Assembly: GCA_038260305.1 (NCBI GenBank)
Contig: JBBSNY010000001.1
Span: 1 to 64,000, forward strand
Reading direction: 5' to 3'
DNA from: CADCVQ01 sp038260305
GTDB taxonomy: Bacteria; Actinomycetota; Thermoleophilia; Solirubrobacterales; Solirubrobacteraceae
DNA: 64,000 nt
The notes beneath the pieces were generated by a model that was not told the origin of the DNA, made no database searches, and worked only from the letters and a program-made list of their open reading frames with translations. Both the position numbers and the translations under genes were made by a program. Of the stretch, positions 1 to 7,076 are shown piece by piece (position 1 is the first letter of the stretch; each line of letters starts with the position of its first letter).

Positions 1-1
1 G

Positions 2-409
2 GGGCCGGCGCTGACGCCCGACACGAGCGTCGTCATTGCCGCGCTGTCGGCGTGGCACGACCAGCACGAGGCGGCCGCGCACGCCCTGCGCGATGTCACC
101 GCGCTGCCCGCTCACGTCATGCTCGAGTCCTACTCGGTGCTGACGAGGCTGCCGTCGGGGCTCGCCGTGTCGGCTGCCGTGGCCGCGGACGTCCTCGCCC
201 GCCGCTTCCCGGACGAGCCGCTGCAGCTGCCGGAGCCTGACCGCGATGTGCTGATCGCGACGCTCGCGGGCGCAGGGGTCTTCGGCGGCGCGGGCTATGA
301 CGGACTCGTGGCCCTCGAAGCCCAGGCGCACGGTCGCGTGCTTCTCTCGCTCGACCGCCGCGCGCAGGAGACCTACCAGCGCCTGAGGGTGCCGTTCACC
401 GCGATCTGA
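2..409 (+). CDS. PIN-domain (VapC-like) toxin, 5' end outside window
   Basis: The open frame runs in from the window edge and contains TPDTSVVIAAL, the first-strand PIN signature with the metal-binding Asp, and ends with RRAQETYQRLRVPFTAI. VapC-type PIN proteins are Mg-dependent ribonucleases. About 135 codons are visible, close to the usual 130-140, so only a few N-terminal residues are probably missing. Its antitoxin would lie outside the window. The last 107 bp are copied at 1163-1268 in damaged form. The family call is good; the partner is unknown. Confidence 0.72.
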   Translation, partial: GPALTPDTSVVIAALSAWHDQHEAAAHALRDVTALPAHVMLESYSVLTRLPSGLAVSAAVAADVLARRFPDEPLQLPEPDRDVLIATLAGAGVFGGAGYDGLVALEAQAHGRVLLSLDRRAQETYQRLRVPFTAI

Positions 410-445
410 AATGCGCTGTGCTACGCATGTGTTATGGTGCTGCAC

Positions 446-676
446 ATGTCCAAGATGATCCAGGTGCGCAACGTTCCAGACCACGTGCACCAGACCCTGA
501 AGATGCGCGCGGCAGCAGCGGGGATGTCGCTTTCGGATTACGTCAAGCAGGATCTGGAGGCTGCGACCTCGCAGCCAACGCTCGAGGAAATCGACGCTCG
601 TGTGTCGGCGCGGGGCCGGTCAGCGGTGCGCGCGGTCACGGTGATCTCTGCGCTGCGCGACATACGGGACGCGTGA
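446..676 (+). CDS. FitA/VapB-type ribbon-helix-helix antitoxin
   Basis: This is a small protein of 76 residues. Its N-terminus MSKMIQVRNVPDHVHQTLK followed by AAAAGMSLSDYVKQDL is the ribbon-helix-helix DNA-binding fold of FitA-like antitoxins. The C-terminal part would wrap the toxin. An upstream in-frame ATG at 434 exists, but 446 places the RHH strand at the very start as usual. Its stop overlaps the GTG start of the next gene (GTGA, 673-676), the typical translational coupling of a TA pair. A CATGTG...CACATG inverted repeat (426-448) spans the start and may be an autoregulatory site. Confidence 0.8.
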   Translation: MSKMIQVRNVPDHVHQTLKMRAAAAGMSLSDYVKQDLEAATSQPTLEEIDARVSARGRSAVRAVTVISALRDIRDA

Positions 677-1074
677 GGTTGCCGGTCGTCGATGCCTCGC
701 TGCTGATTGCCTACCTGACCGGCGGGGAGCTCGCGCGGGAGGCGAGGGACGCCCTGTTCGCGGATCGGCGGCGCATCTGGGCGCCGCATCTCATCGACGC
801 CGAGATCGGGCACGCGCTGCGACGAATCGTCCGTGCCGGCGAGTTGAGCGTCCGCGCTGCCCGCGCCGCGCTCAATGACCTCGCGGACCTGCCGATCAGA
901 CGAGCCGGCCATCTGGGGCTACTGAGCCGGGCCTGGGAGCTGCGCGATAACGTCACGTTCTACGACGCGCTGTACGTCGCACTGGCGGAACGCTTGGATC
1001 TCTCACTCGTCACGCTCGACGCCAGGCTTGCGTCCGCACCCGGAGTCCGCGCCCGCATCGAGCTCATCGGCTGA
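673..1074 (+). CDS. VapC-type PIN ribonuclease toxin
   Basis: This is a 133-residue PIN protein. The acidic residues expected for metal binding are visible: Asp7 in VVDASLL, Glu in LIDAEIGHALRR, and Asp in TFYDALYVALAE and VTLDARLA. Length and motif order match VapC. The GTG start is chosen because it overlaps the antitoxin stop by four bases and puts VVDAS at the N-terminus. The product is probably an RNase held inactive by the preceding RHH protein. The pair looks intact. Confidence 0.82.
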   Translation: MRLPVVDASLLIAYLTGGELAREARDALFADRRRIWAPHLIDAEIGHALRRIVRAGELSVRAARAALNDLADLPIRRAGHLGLLSRAWELRDNVTFYDALYVALAERLDLSLVTLDARLASAPGVRARIELIG

Positions 1075-1162
1075 CGGGGCCGCGTCAGGCGGTCGGCCCA
1101 GTACGACGTCTCGACGGACACGCGAGGATGGACGCGGTCGTCGAGACCGTGCAGGAATGGTG

Positions 1163-1268
1163 GCTCTGGTGGTCCTCGAAGCCCAAGCGCACGGTCGCGT
1201 GCTCCTCTCCTCGACCGCCGCGCGCAGGAGACCTACCAGCGTCTGCGGGTGCCGTTCACCGCGATCTG
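1163..1268 (+). pseudogene. Duplicated, frameshifted 3' fragment of the PIN gene at 2-409
   Basis: This stretch repeats bases 303-409 with only about ten differences, including GGAGACCTACCAGCG and GTGCCGTTCACCGCGATCTG. One base is missing in CTCTC-CTCGACC and the stop codon is gone (CTGGCT instead of CTGAAA), so no product can be made. Similarity starts abruptly near 1163. The 323-bp gap between the VapC stop (1074) and the Uma2 gene (1398) holds nothing else I can recognise. Confidence 0.8.
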
Positions 1269-1397
1269 GCTGCGCTCGGTGTCCCGATCGCTGCTCAGCA
1301 TCGGACGACGGTGAGCGCGAAATGACCGCCTGATGACGCAACCAATCGATCTACGCTTCCCTGGCGCCGGCACACTGCTCCCGGCCGGCGCGCCGCG

Positions 1398-1967
1398 TCA
1401 CCCGCGCGGTGGCAGTATCTCCGCGATGTCCATTGTCAGAGGAAGGTGCGCAGCGGTGACGCTGTCTGCGTCGGTCAGCGCGTCGACAGTTGTGTAGTGG
1501 TCCCCGGCCGGGTCGCGGTGGACGACGAGCCGGCGGCGGTCGAGGTCCAGGACCCAGTACTCGGGGATGCCTGCGGCGGCGTAGATCGCCGCCTTGCGGC
1601 CGAGGTCGATCGCGCGCGACGCGACGCTGATCTCGATGACGAGCAGCGCCTGCGCGGCGTGGGCGTCCCAGCCGCCGGCGGGCACGATCGCGAGATCGGG
1701 CTCAGGCAGGCTGATCGGGCTGACGACCTTCAGCGGGCACTGCGGGCTGACGTCGAGCCCCGCGGCGGCCGCGATCGGGACGAGTCGCATCGTGAGCCGG
1801 CGGATCGCGTGCGCGTGCGCCTCGCCCTGCGGGCTCATCTCGACGAGCACCCCGTCGAGCAGCTCGATGTGGTCGTCCTCACCGAGGATGCCGGCGTCGA
1901 CCATCGCAGCGAGATCGTCGACGGTGAGCGGGTGCACCGGCAGCGAAACGTCGACGTGGACGGCCAT
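1398..1967 (-). CDS. Uma2 family (DUF820) restriction-endonuclease-like protein
   Basis: The 189-residue protein has the Uma2 pattern: an N-terminal LTVDDLAAMVDAG helix, IELLDGVLVEMSPQG, PEPDLAIV with the catalytic Asp of the PD-(D/E)XK fold, LVIEIS, and AAAGIPEYWVLDL near the end. Uma2 proteins are predicted nucleases of unknown biological role that multiply in some genomes; two more lie in this window. The ATG at 1967 is chosen because it starts just before conserved sequence; the frame is open further upstream to 2060 but without family-like sequence. Divergent from the two paralogues at 16 and 28 kb. Confidence 0.8.
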   Translation of the reverse strand: MAVHVDVSLPVHPLTVDDLAAMVDAGILGEDDHIELLDGVLVEMSPQGEAHAHAIRRLTMRLVPIAAAAGLDVSPQCPLKVVSPISLPEPDLAIVPAGGWDAHAAQALLVIEISVASRAIDLGRKAAIYAAAGIPEYWVLDLDRRRLVVHRDPAGDHYTTVDALTDADSVTAAHLPLTMDIAEILPPRG

Positions 1968-2178
1968 GCCGACGATCGTACCCCGCCGGGGGCCGGCCCG
2001 CGAACGCGTGACGCGCCCACTCACCCGCCGCCCTCGCGTGTCGTGTCCGCTCCCATCCATGCAGCGTGGAGCATGAGAGCGTCACGGAACAAGACCCGAT
2101 CGTCACGATGCTGCGTAGCGGGACGGCGACGTCAGAAGCGGCCTCGTGCTTCGTTGTCGTCGAGGTCGATGGCGGTGC

Positions 2179-2667
2179 TCAGCGTACGAATCGCTTGATC
2201 TTGGGCTCGTCGACGCGGCCATCATCGTCACGTGTGAGACGCTCGGCGAGCCGGTGCATGCGGATCATCAGCGCCGCGGACGGCGTCACCTTGGCACTGA
2301 GATACGTCGACAGGCGCGATGGCGATGTGCCGATGCGTGTGGCGAACTGTGCCTTACTGAGGCCGCTGCACGCGACGGCGCGGCGCACCTCCGCGGCGAC
2401 CGCTTCGCGCTCGTCGGCCTCGGCGCGGCGGCGCGCGTGCTCCAAGAGCTCCTCGATCAGCTCGGCGGCTCCGTAGGGGCGGCTGTGAGAGAGCGCCTCT
2501 TCGACCTGTCGCGCGGTGCGTCCCCAGGGTTCGCGGCGCAGCTCGGCGCCGATGCGCCGCCAGTCACGTAGATCGCCGCGCTCGATCGCGGCCTGCACCG
2601 CTTCGGTGGGCCATTCGGCGACCGGGGCGTCGGGGGTGATCGTCAGGTTGCGAAACGCCAGCGCCAC
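2179..2667 (-). CDS. XRE-type HTH protein, probable antitoxin of the nucleotidyltransferase pair
   Basis: The protein is 162 residues. The C-terminal third (about 95-142) reads as a Cro/C1-type helix-turn-helix: SGLSKAQFATRIGTSPSRLSTYL. The N-terminal half is helical and charged with no recognised domain. It starts only 4 bp after the stop of the upstream nucleotidyltransferase gene, so the two are co-transcribed. HTH plus AbiEii-like nucleotidyltransferase is a known TA arrangement; that role here is inferred. Its last 14 codons (149-162) lie inside a 42-bp sequence repeated exactly at 3604-3645. Confidence 0.7.
   Translation of the reverse strand: MALAFRNLTITPDAPVAEWPTEAVQAAIERGDLRDWRRIGAELRREPWGRTARQVEEALSHSRPYGAAELIEELLEHARRRAEADEREAVAAEVRRAVACSGLSKAQFATRIGTSPSRLSTYLSAKVTPSAALMIRMHRLAERLTRDDDGRVDEPKIKRFVR
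2182..2223. repeat. 42-bp exact direct repeat, copy 1
   Basis: These bases are identical to 3604-3645. Here they encode, on the minus strand, the last 14 residues of the HTH protein. Similarity stops at both edges, as expected of a short recombination or gene-end transfer event. Confidence 0.85.
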
Positions 2668-2671
2668 GCGC

Positions 2672-3391
2672 TCAGCCCCCCGCCATCATGCGCGCGAGCT
2701 CGCGGCACGCCGCGCGCACGCGCGCCCAGTCGTGCCATTGCGCGGCGAGGTTGCGGTAGGCGTCAAGCTGATCGGTGACGGATGCGTCGGCCGGCCGCGG
2801 ATCGGCCAGCTGCCGCGCCACCTGCGTCGCGACGGCCGGGCCGTCGCCGCGCTGATCGGCGTAGTACTCGTCGATATCGGATAGGACCGCCGCCGCCCGC
2901 TCCATGCCGTAGCGATCGCTCAGCGCGGTGACGTCGAGGTAGTCGCGGACCTGGTTGCGCCGAACGATCAGAAACGCCTTGACGCGCAGCGCCTCGGCGG
3001 CGGTGGGCGCCCGCAGCGTCCGTCCCGATGCCAGCGCGATCTCGACCGCCTCCAGCGGGCGGGCACGGATGAGCTGGCGCACACCGGCTTCGATGTCGCC
3101 GAGCCGACCGAGGATCAGCTTTCCGGGGCGCACGCGGTTGGTCACCCAATCACCCTCGGACTCCAGCGCCTCCAGCACAACGTCGAAGCGGTCGCGCAGA
3201 TCGATCAGCACGTGATCGTGATCAAACGAGTCGCGGTGGCCGGCATACAGCGCGGCGGCTGACCCGCCCACGAGCACCGCGTCAGGCACGAGTTCCTGGA
3301 GCCTAGCCGCGGACTCCAGCACCGCCCGCAGCTCGGCGCTGGCTGCACCCAGCTCGGGACCCGGGCTCGACATGTCCTGATCGGAAACCAT
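2672..3391 (-). CDS. AbiEii-like nucleotidyltransferase, probable toxin
   Basis: The protein is 239 residues. Residues 38-60 show the nucleotidyltransferase signature: VLVGGSAAALYAGHR followed by SFDHD, i.e. a GGS motif and a D57-x-D59 metal pair. The region APTAAEALRVKAFLIVRRNQVRDYLDV matches the middle of AbiEii/AbiGii and MNT-type enzymes. Such toxins transfer nucleotides to tRNA or other targets; the substrate here is unknown. A second in-frame ATG lies six codons in. A palindrome at 3401-3416 sits 9 bp upstream of the start, and the HTH partner follows after 4 bp. Confidence 0.72.
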   Translation of the reverse strand: MVSDQDMSSPGPELGAASAELRAVLESAARLQELVPDAVLVGGSAAALYAGHRDSFDHDHVLIDLRDRFDVVLEALESEGDWVTNRVRPGKLILGRLGDIEAGVRQLIRARPLEAVEIALASGRTLRAPTAAEALRVKAFLIVRRNQVRDYLDVTALSDRYGMERAAAVLSDIDEYYADQRGDGPAVATQVARQLADPRPADASVTDQLDAYRNLAAQWHDWARVRAACRELARMMAGG

Positions 3392-3400
3392 TCCGACATA

Positions 3401-3416
3401 TTATCAGATCCGATAA
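3401..3416. promoter_or_regulatory. Palindromic operator/promoter of the nucleotidyltransferase-HTH pair
   Basis: TTATCAGATCCGATAA is a nearly perfect palindrome 9 bp ahead of the ATG. On the minus strand it contains GATAAT, a good -10 hexamer, ending about 8 bp before the start codon, which suggests a leaderless transcript. Autoregulation by the downstream HTH protein is inferred. Confidence 0.5.
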
Positions 3417-3594
3417 GTTCATCCGGCCGACGGTGAGCAGTCGCCCGCGGTAGCAGCACGGCACGGCACCACGGCACGGCACCACGGCGGGGCCCGCAAG
3501 GGCCCCGCCATGCCCGCCCCGTCTCGGCCCCGGGCTTCGTCGTCATGAAGACGATCGCGACGGCGACAAGCGTGATCGCGAGCGTGCCGCCGAG

Positions 3595-3855
3595 TTGGGG
3601 CAGGCGTACGAATCGCTTGATCTTGGGCTCGTCGACGCGGCCATCTTCGATCCGTTCGGCGTCGCGATGGACGACGCCGCTGACCTGCGCGCAGTCGCCG
3701 AGGCGGTTGACCGTGTGCGGGTGGGCGAGGCGCGCGTGCGCGAGCTGGTCGCGCTAGCGCGGGCCAACGGCCGGTCCTGGGGTGAGATCGGGATCGCGCT
3801 CGGCGTGTCGCGTCAGGCGGCCCGCGAGCAATTCAGCGAGAAGCTTCGCGCTTGA
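3595..3855 (+). CDS. Small HTH protein of unknown role
   Basis: The 86-residue frame ends in RELVALARANGRSWGEIGIALGVSRQAAREQF, a clear sigma-70 region 4-like helix-turn-helix. Residues 20-50 form an acidic helix. The start is unsure: only a TTG is available at 3595 and the first part comes from the 42-bp repeat, so the N-terminus may be a chimera made by recombination. The 200 bp before it (3392-3594) holds the operator above and a short ACGGC-rich run (about 3460-3490), but no gene. It could regulate a neighbouring TA pair; nothing proves this. Confidence 0.5.
   Translation: MGQAYESLDLGLVDAAIFDPFGVAMDDAADLRAVAEAVDRVRVGEARVRELVALARANGRSWGEIGIALGVSRQAAREQFSEKLRA
3604..3645. repeat. 42-bp exact direct repeat, copy 2
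   Basis: This is an identical copy of 2182-2223, now at the 5' end of a plus-strand frame, where it is read on the other strand as AYESLDLGLVDAAI. It may be the remains of a second HTH gene end, or the donor of the first. Confidence 0.85.
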
Positions 3856-3935
3856 AGGACGCTGTACCTCGGGTAGGGCGACTTATGTCGGGTAGACGGG
3901 CTGTGGAGCGAGCTGCGGAACCCGTCTGTGTCGCG

Positions 3936-3952
3936 GTATGACCACGTCATAC
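3936..3952. promoter_or_regulatory. Palindromic operator of the mazEF-like pair
   Basis: GTATGAC-CAC-GTCATAC is a perfect 7-bp inverted repeat ending 8 bp before the antitoxin ATG. CATACT overlapping its right arm could be the -10 box of a leaderless promoter. Autorepression by the antitoxin is inferred from TA biology. Confidence 0.5.
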
Positions 3953-3960
3953 TGGCTGCT

Positions 3961-4193
3961 ATGAAGACGGCGATCTCGCTTCCAGACGACACATTCCATC
4001 GTGTCGACGAGGCCGCGAGACGGCTTGGCATGTCGCGCAGCGAGCTTTTCGCCCGCGCTGCGGAGCGCTGGCTCGAGAGCTTGGACGACGACGGCACCAC
4101 CGATGCCATCAACCGCGCGATCTCACCGCTGGCCCCGACCATGAGTTCACCGACAAGGCCGCCGCTGCGCTCGCGGCCGATCGACAGCAGTGA
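3961..4193 (+). pseudogene. Ribbon-helix-helix antitoxin (MazE-like), frameshifted
   Basis: MKTAISLPDDTFHRVDEAAR and GMSRSELFARAAERWLE form a ribbon-helix-helix antitoxin N-terminus. After about residue 54 (NRAI, near 4125) the frame is wrong. In the -1 frame the sequence continues as AGPDHEFTDKAAAALAADRQQ and stops at 4191-4193, exactly overlapping the toxin GTG (GTGA). The original gene therefore lost one base between about 4125 and 4137. Unrepaired, translation runs on to 4380 through the toxin gene. It could be a real mutation or a sequencing error; no convincing programmed-frameshift site is visible. Confidence 0.72.
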
Positions 4194-4537
4194 GGCGTGG
4201 CGACGTCTGGTGGGCCGATCTCGGATTGCCGAGAGGTTCGGCCCCGGCACTACGACGTCCGGTGGTCGTCATCAGCGCGGACTCCTACAACCGTTCGGCG
4301 CATCGCACCGTCACCGTCGCGGTGGTGACGACCAACGCCCAGCTCGCGGCGCTGCCGGGGAACGTCATGGTGCCCGTTGACATAGGCCTGCTGGAGGCCG
4401 ATTCGGTCGTCAACGTCACACAGATCGCGACCGTTGACCGCCGCGCCCTCGACGAGCGCATCGGCGCCCGGCCGCAGTTGTTGATGACGCAGATCGATGC
4501 CGGTCTCGCGCGGGCGCTCGCGATCATGCGCTCCTGA
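4190..4537 (+). CDS. MazF/PemK family endoribonuclease toxin
   Basis: The protein is 115 residues. MRRGDVWWADLG followed by RRPVVVISADSYN is the classic MazF/PemK N-terminus, and the rest (TNAQLAALPGNVMVP, NVTQIATVDR) fits the SH3-like barrel of these mRNA interferases. The GTG start overlaps the antitoxin's original stop. The toxin frame is intact although its antitoxin frame is not. The 3' end overlaps the convergent PKD pseudogene by 14 bp, and its last codons are copied at 10255-10300. Confidence 0.82.
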   Translation: MRRGDVWWADLGLPRGSAPALRRPVVVISADSYNRSAHRTVTVAVVTTNAQLAALPGNVMVPVDIGLLEADSVVNVTQIATVDRRALDERIGARPQLLMTQIDAGLARALAIMRS

Positions 4538-4554
4538 CGGCCTGTTGCGGATGC
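4509..4554. repeat. 46-bp imperfect repeat, copy 1 (mazF end plus PKD tail)
   Basis: 41 of 46 bases match 10255-10300. Here the sequence spans the last seven codons of mazF, its stop and the antisense PKD tail. Confidence 0.75.
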
Positions 4555-5165
4555 TCGTCGTGGATGTCGACGGTGACGGTGAAAGCCCCGTCGAGCCGTA
4601 GGTGTGCGGTCCGGCGACGCTGAAGGCGCCGCCACCGGCGCTGACCGTTGCGCTCGAGCTGTGGCTGTCGCCCCAGTCGATCGTGGCTGAGAAGTCAGAG
4701 ACCGGCGCGCCGGGATTGGCATCGTTGAAGATCGCCACAGTGCCGTTGAACCCCTGGGGGCTGGTCGCCGTGACGCCGCTTGCGCTGAGTGGCGCGTCGG
4801 CGACGTGCGCCGTGGCGTGGGCGGTTGCCGTGTTGAACGGGTTGTCGTGATCGACGATCGTGATGGTCGGCGAGTACGAGCCCTCCTCGGCGTAGGTTTG
4901 CGTCCCGGTGACGCGCAACGGCGTTCCTGCTCCGCCCGGCTGGCTGATCGTGCCGGCACTCACGACGGTCATCGTGTCCTGGCTGCTCAGCGTGCCGTCG
5001 GAGACCGTGAGCGTCACGGTCGACTGCCCGGGCGCTAGCGTCACCGTCGGGCTTGGTCCGGTGGCCGTCCCGAAGGGGCCCGTCCCACGTGTAGGAGAGC
5101 ACGTCGCGGTCGGCGTCCGAGCTGCACGTGCTCGCGGTCGGGAGGGCTCCTGTCGTGCGACATCG
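4524..5165 (-). pseudogene. PKD/Ig-like surface protein fragment with two frameshifts
   Basis: Three minus-strand frames must be joined to read one protein: CSSDADRDVLSYTWDGP, then from about 5080 the next frame (GTATGPSPTVTLAPGQ... DFSATIDWGD... AGPHTYGSTG), then near 4580 a third frame giving AFTVTVDIHDEHPQQAVRSA and a stop at 4524-4526. The text is that of PKD/cadherin-like repeats of secreted proteins (WDGP, DWGD, HTYGSTGAFTV). The 5' end is lost near 5165, next to the stop of the upstream gene. With two frameshifts and no start, it is dead. Confidence 0.75.
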
Positions 5166-5166
5166 T

Positions 5167-5922
5167 CTACTTGTTGCGGCCGACGGCCCGAGCGGGGGCG
5201 GTCGGCACCGTCGTCGTGGTCGTCTCCGGTACCGCCGCGGCGCGCTTTCGCTGTGAGCCGTTGCCATGTGCTGGGGTCGGCGGTTGAGGCGCGGCGTGCC
5301 GCTTGATGTGCGCCCGCGTGGACCGCGGGCTTACGGGCTTACGCCGTGGCGACGTCGTCGGTCGGCCGTGCGGCGGATAGGTCTTGGCGGCGCCGTGCTT
5401 GGGAGTCGTTGCTGTGCCGGGCTTGGTGGACGGCTTGCCCGGGGTGCCGGTGGGCTTCGCGCCTCGCCCGTGATCCTGCGTGGTCTGCGGCGCACGCGCC
5501 TGCCGGTCGGCCGGCCGCGGAGCCGTGGCGGTCGCTGGTGTCGTGCTCGTCGTGGCGGTCGCCGGTGTCGTGCGCGTCGTAGTCGGTGCGATCACCCGTA
5601 GCGGCGGCTTGTCGGCGGCCTGGTGTGGCAGCTGGATGCCGAGCGCGCGGTAGGGCTGCTCGACGACGTCGGGGAGCGAGACGCCGGCGACCGCGAGCCC
5701 CACGGGCGCCAGCAGCGTCGTAGCGCCGACGGCGACCGCCGTCCACCACGCGCGTCGGCGCGGCGGACGGTCGGCGATGGATGTTGATCCGTCTGCCGTG
5801 GAGGCCGCGACGATCGCGCTCAGCTGCCGCTGGGCGGTGCCCTCGTCGACCGGCCGAACGTAGGCGCGGCGAACCGCGTCGGCGAGGGCGGGGTCGAGCT
5901 CGGGCTGATCGTCACGCTCCAC
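5167..5922 (-). CDS. Membrane protein with Thr/Pro-rich tail, probable anti-sigma factor
   Basis: The protein is 251 residues. An acidic and helical cytosolic part (1-55) is followed by one membrane span (about 58-82, WWTAVAVGATTLLAPVGLAV) and a long, low-complexity Thr/Pro/Arg/Lys-rich outer part (TTTRTTPATATT and basic stretches). It follows an ECF sigma gene and a small secreted protein on the same strand, 12 bp after the latter. A single-span protein with a cytosolic head in a sigma operon is the usual build of an anti-sigma factor, but no zinc-finger HxxxCxxC motif is present, so the call is by context. Confidence 0.5.
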   Translation of the reverse strand: MERDDQPELDPALADAVRRAYVRPVDEGTAQRQLSAIVAASTADGSTSIADRPPRRRAWWTAVAVGATTLLAPVGLAVAGVSLPDVVEQPYRALGIQLPHQAADKPPLRVIAPTTTRTTPATATTSTTPATATAPRPADRQARAPQTTQDHGRGAKPTGTPGKPSTKPGTATTPKHGAAKTYPPHGRPTTSPRRKPVSPRSTRAHIKRHAAPQPPTPAHGNGSQRKRAAAVPETTTTTVPTAPARAVGRNK

Positions 5923-5934
5923 GGGTGGCTCCGG

Positions 5935-6282
5935 TTAGGAGTGTGCCTGCGCCTTCGCGGCACCCGAGACGCACGCCGCGTACGGGCTCTTTGAGTCCGT
6001 CGCGGACTTCTTCTTGGACATGTCCTTGCAGAGCTTGGCAGGCGACGTCTTGACCGACGGCGTCTTGGCGAGGTCGGCCTTGGCGCGCGCGGCGCCCGAG
6101 ACGCACGCGGCGTACGGGCTCTTGCCCTTGCCGTGGTTGGTCTTCTTGTGCGACATGGACTTACACAGATGGGCGGGGCTCATCGACTTGCCATGCGGCG
6201 TCGTCGGCTTGGAGGCGAGCGCGGGGGTCGCGATCATGGCTACAGCGGCGGTGATCGCAACGGCGGTGGTCCTGAGATGCAT
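5935..6282 (-). CDS. Small secreted protein with two KSPYAACVSGAA repeats
   Basis: The 115-residue protein has an N-terminal signal peptide (MHLRTTAVAITAAVAMIATP ending ALA-S). The mature part is a twofold repeat: LCKSMSHKK...GKSPYAACVSGAARA and LCKDMSKKK...KSPYAACVSGAAKA, each with two Cys and many Lys/Ser. The start is supported by an AAAGGA ribosome site 6 bp upstream. It lies between the sigma factor and the anti-sigma-like gene and is probably a target or reporter of that sigma. Secreted, cysteine-paired, function unknown. Confidence 0.65.
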   Translation of the reverse strand: MHLRTTAVAITAAVAMIATPALASKPTTPHGKSMSPAHLCKSMSHKKTNHGKGKSPYAACVSGAARAKADLAKTPSVKTSPAKLCKDMSKKKSATDSKSPYAACVSGAAKAQAHS

Positions 6283-6337
6283 CTGGTGTCCTTTCGTGAA
6301 CAGCCATCGAGCCGCGTTGTGCGGCCTCGTATCACCG

Positions 6338-6907
6338 TTATCGCCGAGCGGCGCCAAAGGGGTACGCCCCCTCGAGCCGGCGCAGGGCGCGGCGCTGCAG
6401 CGCTTTGACCGCGCCCGGCCGCTTGCCCAGGGCGTCCGCGATCTCCTCGATCGTGAGGTCGCCGATGATTCGCAGCAACATGACGGCGCGCTGGTCGGGT
6501 GCCAGCCCGTCGATCGCGGCTCGCACCGCGGCGTCCGCCATCTGTGCCTCGGCGTCGTCGTTGACATCGCCGCCCGCCCCCGCGGCCCGCTCGATGAAGT
6601 CCGTGTCCGCCGACGCGACGGGGCGCCGCCCTCGTTGGCGCAGATCGTCGACGAGCCGCCGATGGGCGATCGTGAAGGTCCACGCATGAAACTCCCGCCC
6701 GCCGCCGCTGAAGCCGGGCAGGCCGCGGACGATCTGCAGGAACACCTCGCCGGCGAGGTCTTCGGGATCGACCGCGCCTTGCCCGCGTAGGTACCCGATG
6801 ACCTTCGGAGCGAGGTCGTCGTAGATGCGCGTCCACGCCCACTCCGCGCCGGCGCGGGCGGCGGACAGCACATCGTCAAACGGTTGCACGCCGGGCACGC
6901 AGCCCAT
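6338..6907 (-). CDS. ECF RNA polymerase sigma factor
   Basis: The 189-residue protein has region 2 (WTRIYDDLAPKVIGYLRGQG, DPEDLAGEVFLQIVRGLPGF, WTFTIAHRRLVDDLRQRGRR) and region 4 (LAPDQRAVMLLRIIGDLTIEEIADALG KRPGAVKALQRRAL) joined by a short acidic linker, so it is an ECF (group 4) sigma. The frame is open to 6979; the ATG at 6907 is preferred because family sequence begins just after it. It is first in a minus-strand cluster with the secreted repeat protein and the anti-sigma-like membrane protein. Confidence 0.85.
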   Translation of the reverse strand: MGCVPGVQPFDDVLSAARAGAEWAWTRIYDDLAPKVIGYLRGQGAVDPEDLAGEVFLQIVRGLPGFSGGGREFHAWTFTIAHRRLVDDLRQRGRRPVASADTDFIERAAGAGGDVNDDAEAQMADAAVRAAIDGLAPDQRAVMLLRIIGDLTIEEIADALGKRPGAVKALQRRALRRLEGAYPFGAARR

Positions 6908-7076
6908 TGTCGCGTTCGGCGAGTGCCCCACGCCGCGTGATCGACGACTCGCTGCTCGCAGGCGACAACACCATCGCATACGAGGGCTGGATCGCTTATT
7001 CGTCCATCTGCGGATTGGCTGGGCTGTTCAGGGGCATGACCGGAGTCATGGCTGCGAGCGAGGGGGATGTGACGCA

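Noticed and set aside
4110..4140. Programmed -1 frameshift in the antitoxin
   Set aside because: No slippery heptamer or downstream structure is evident; mutation or error is simpler.
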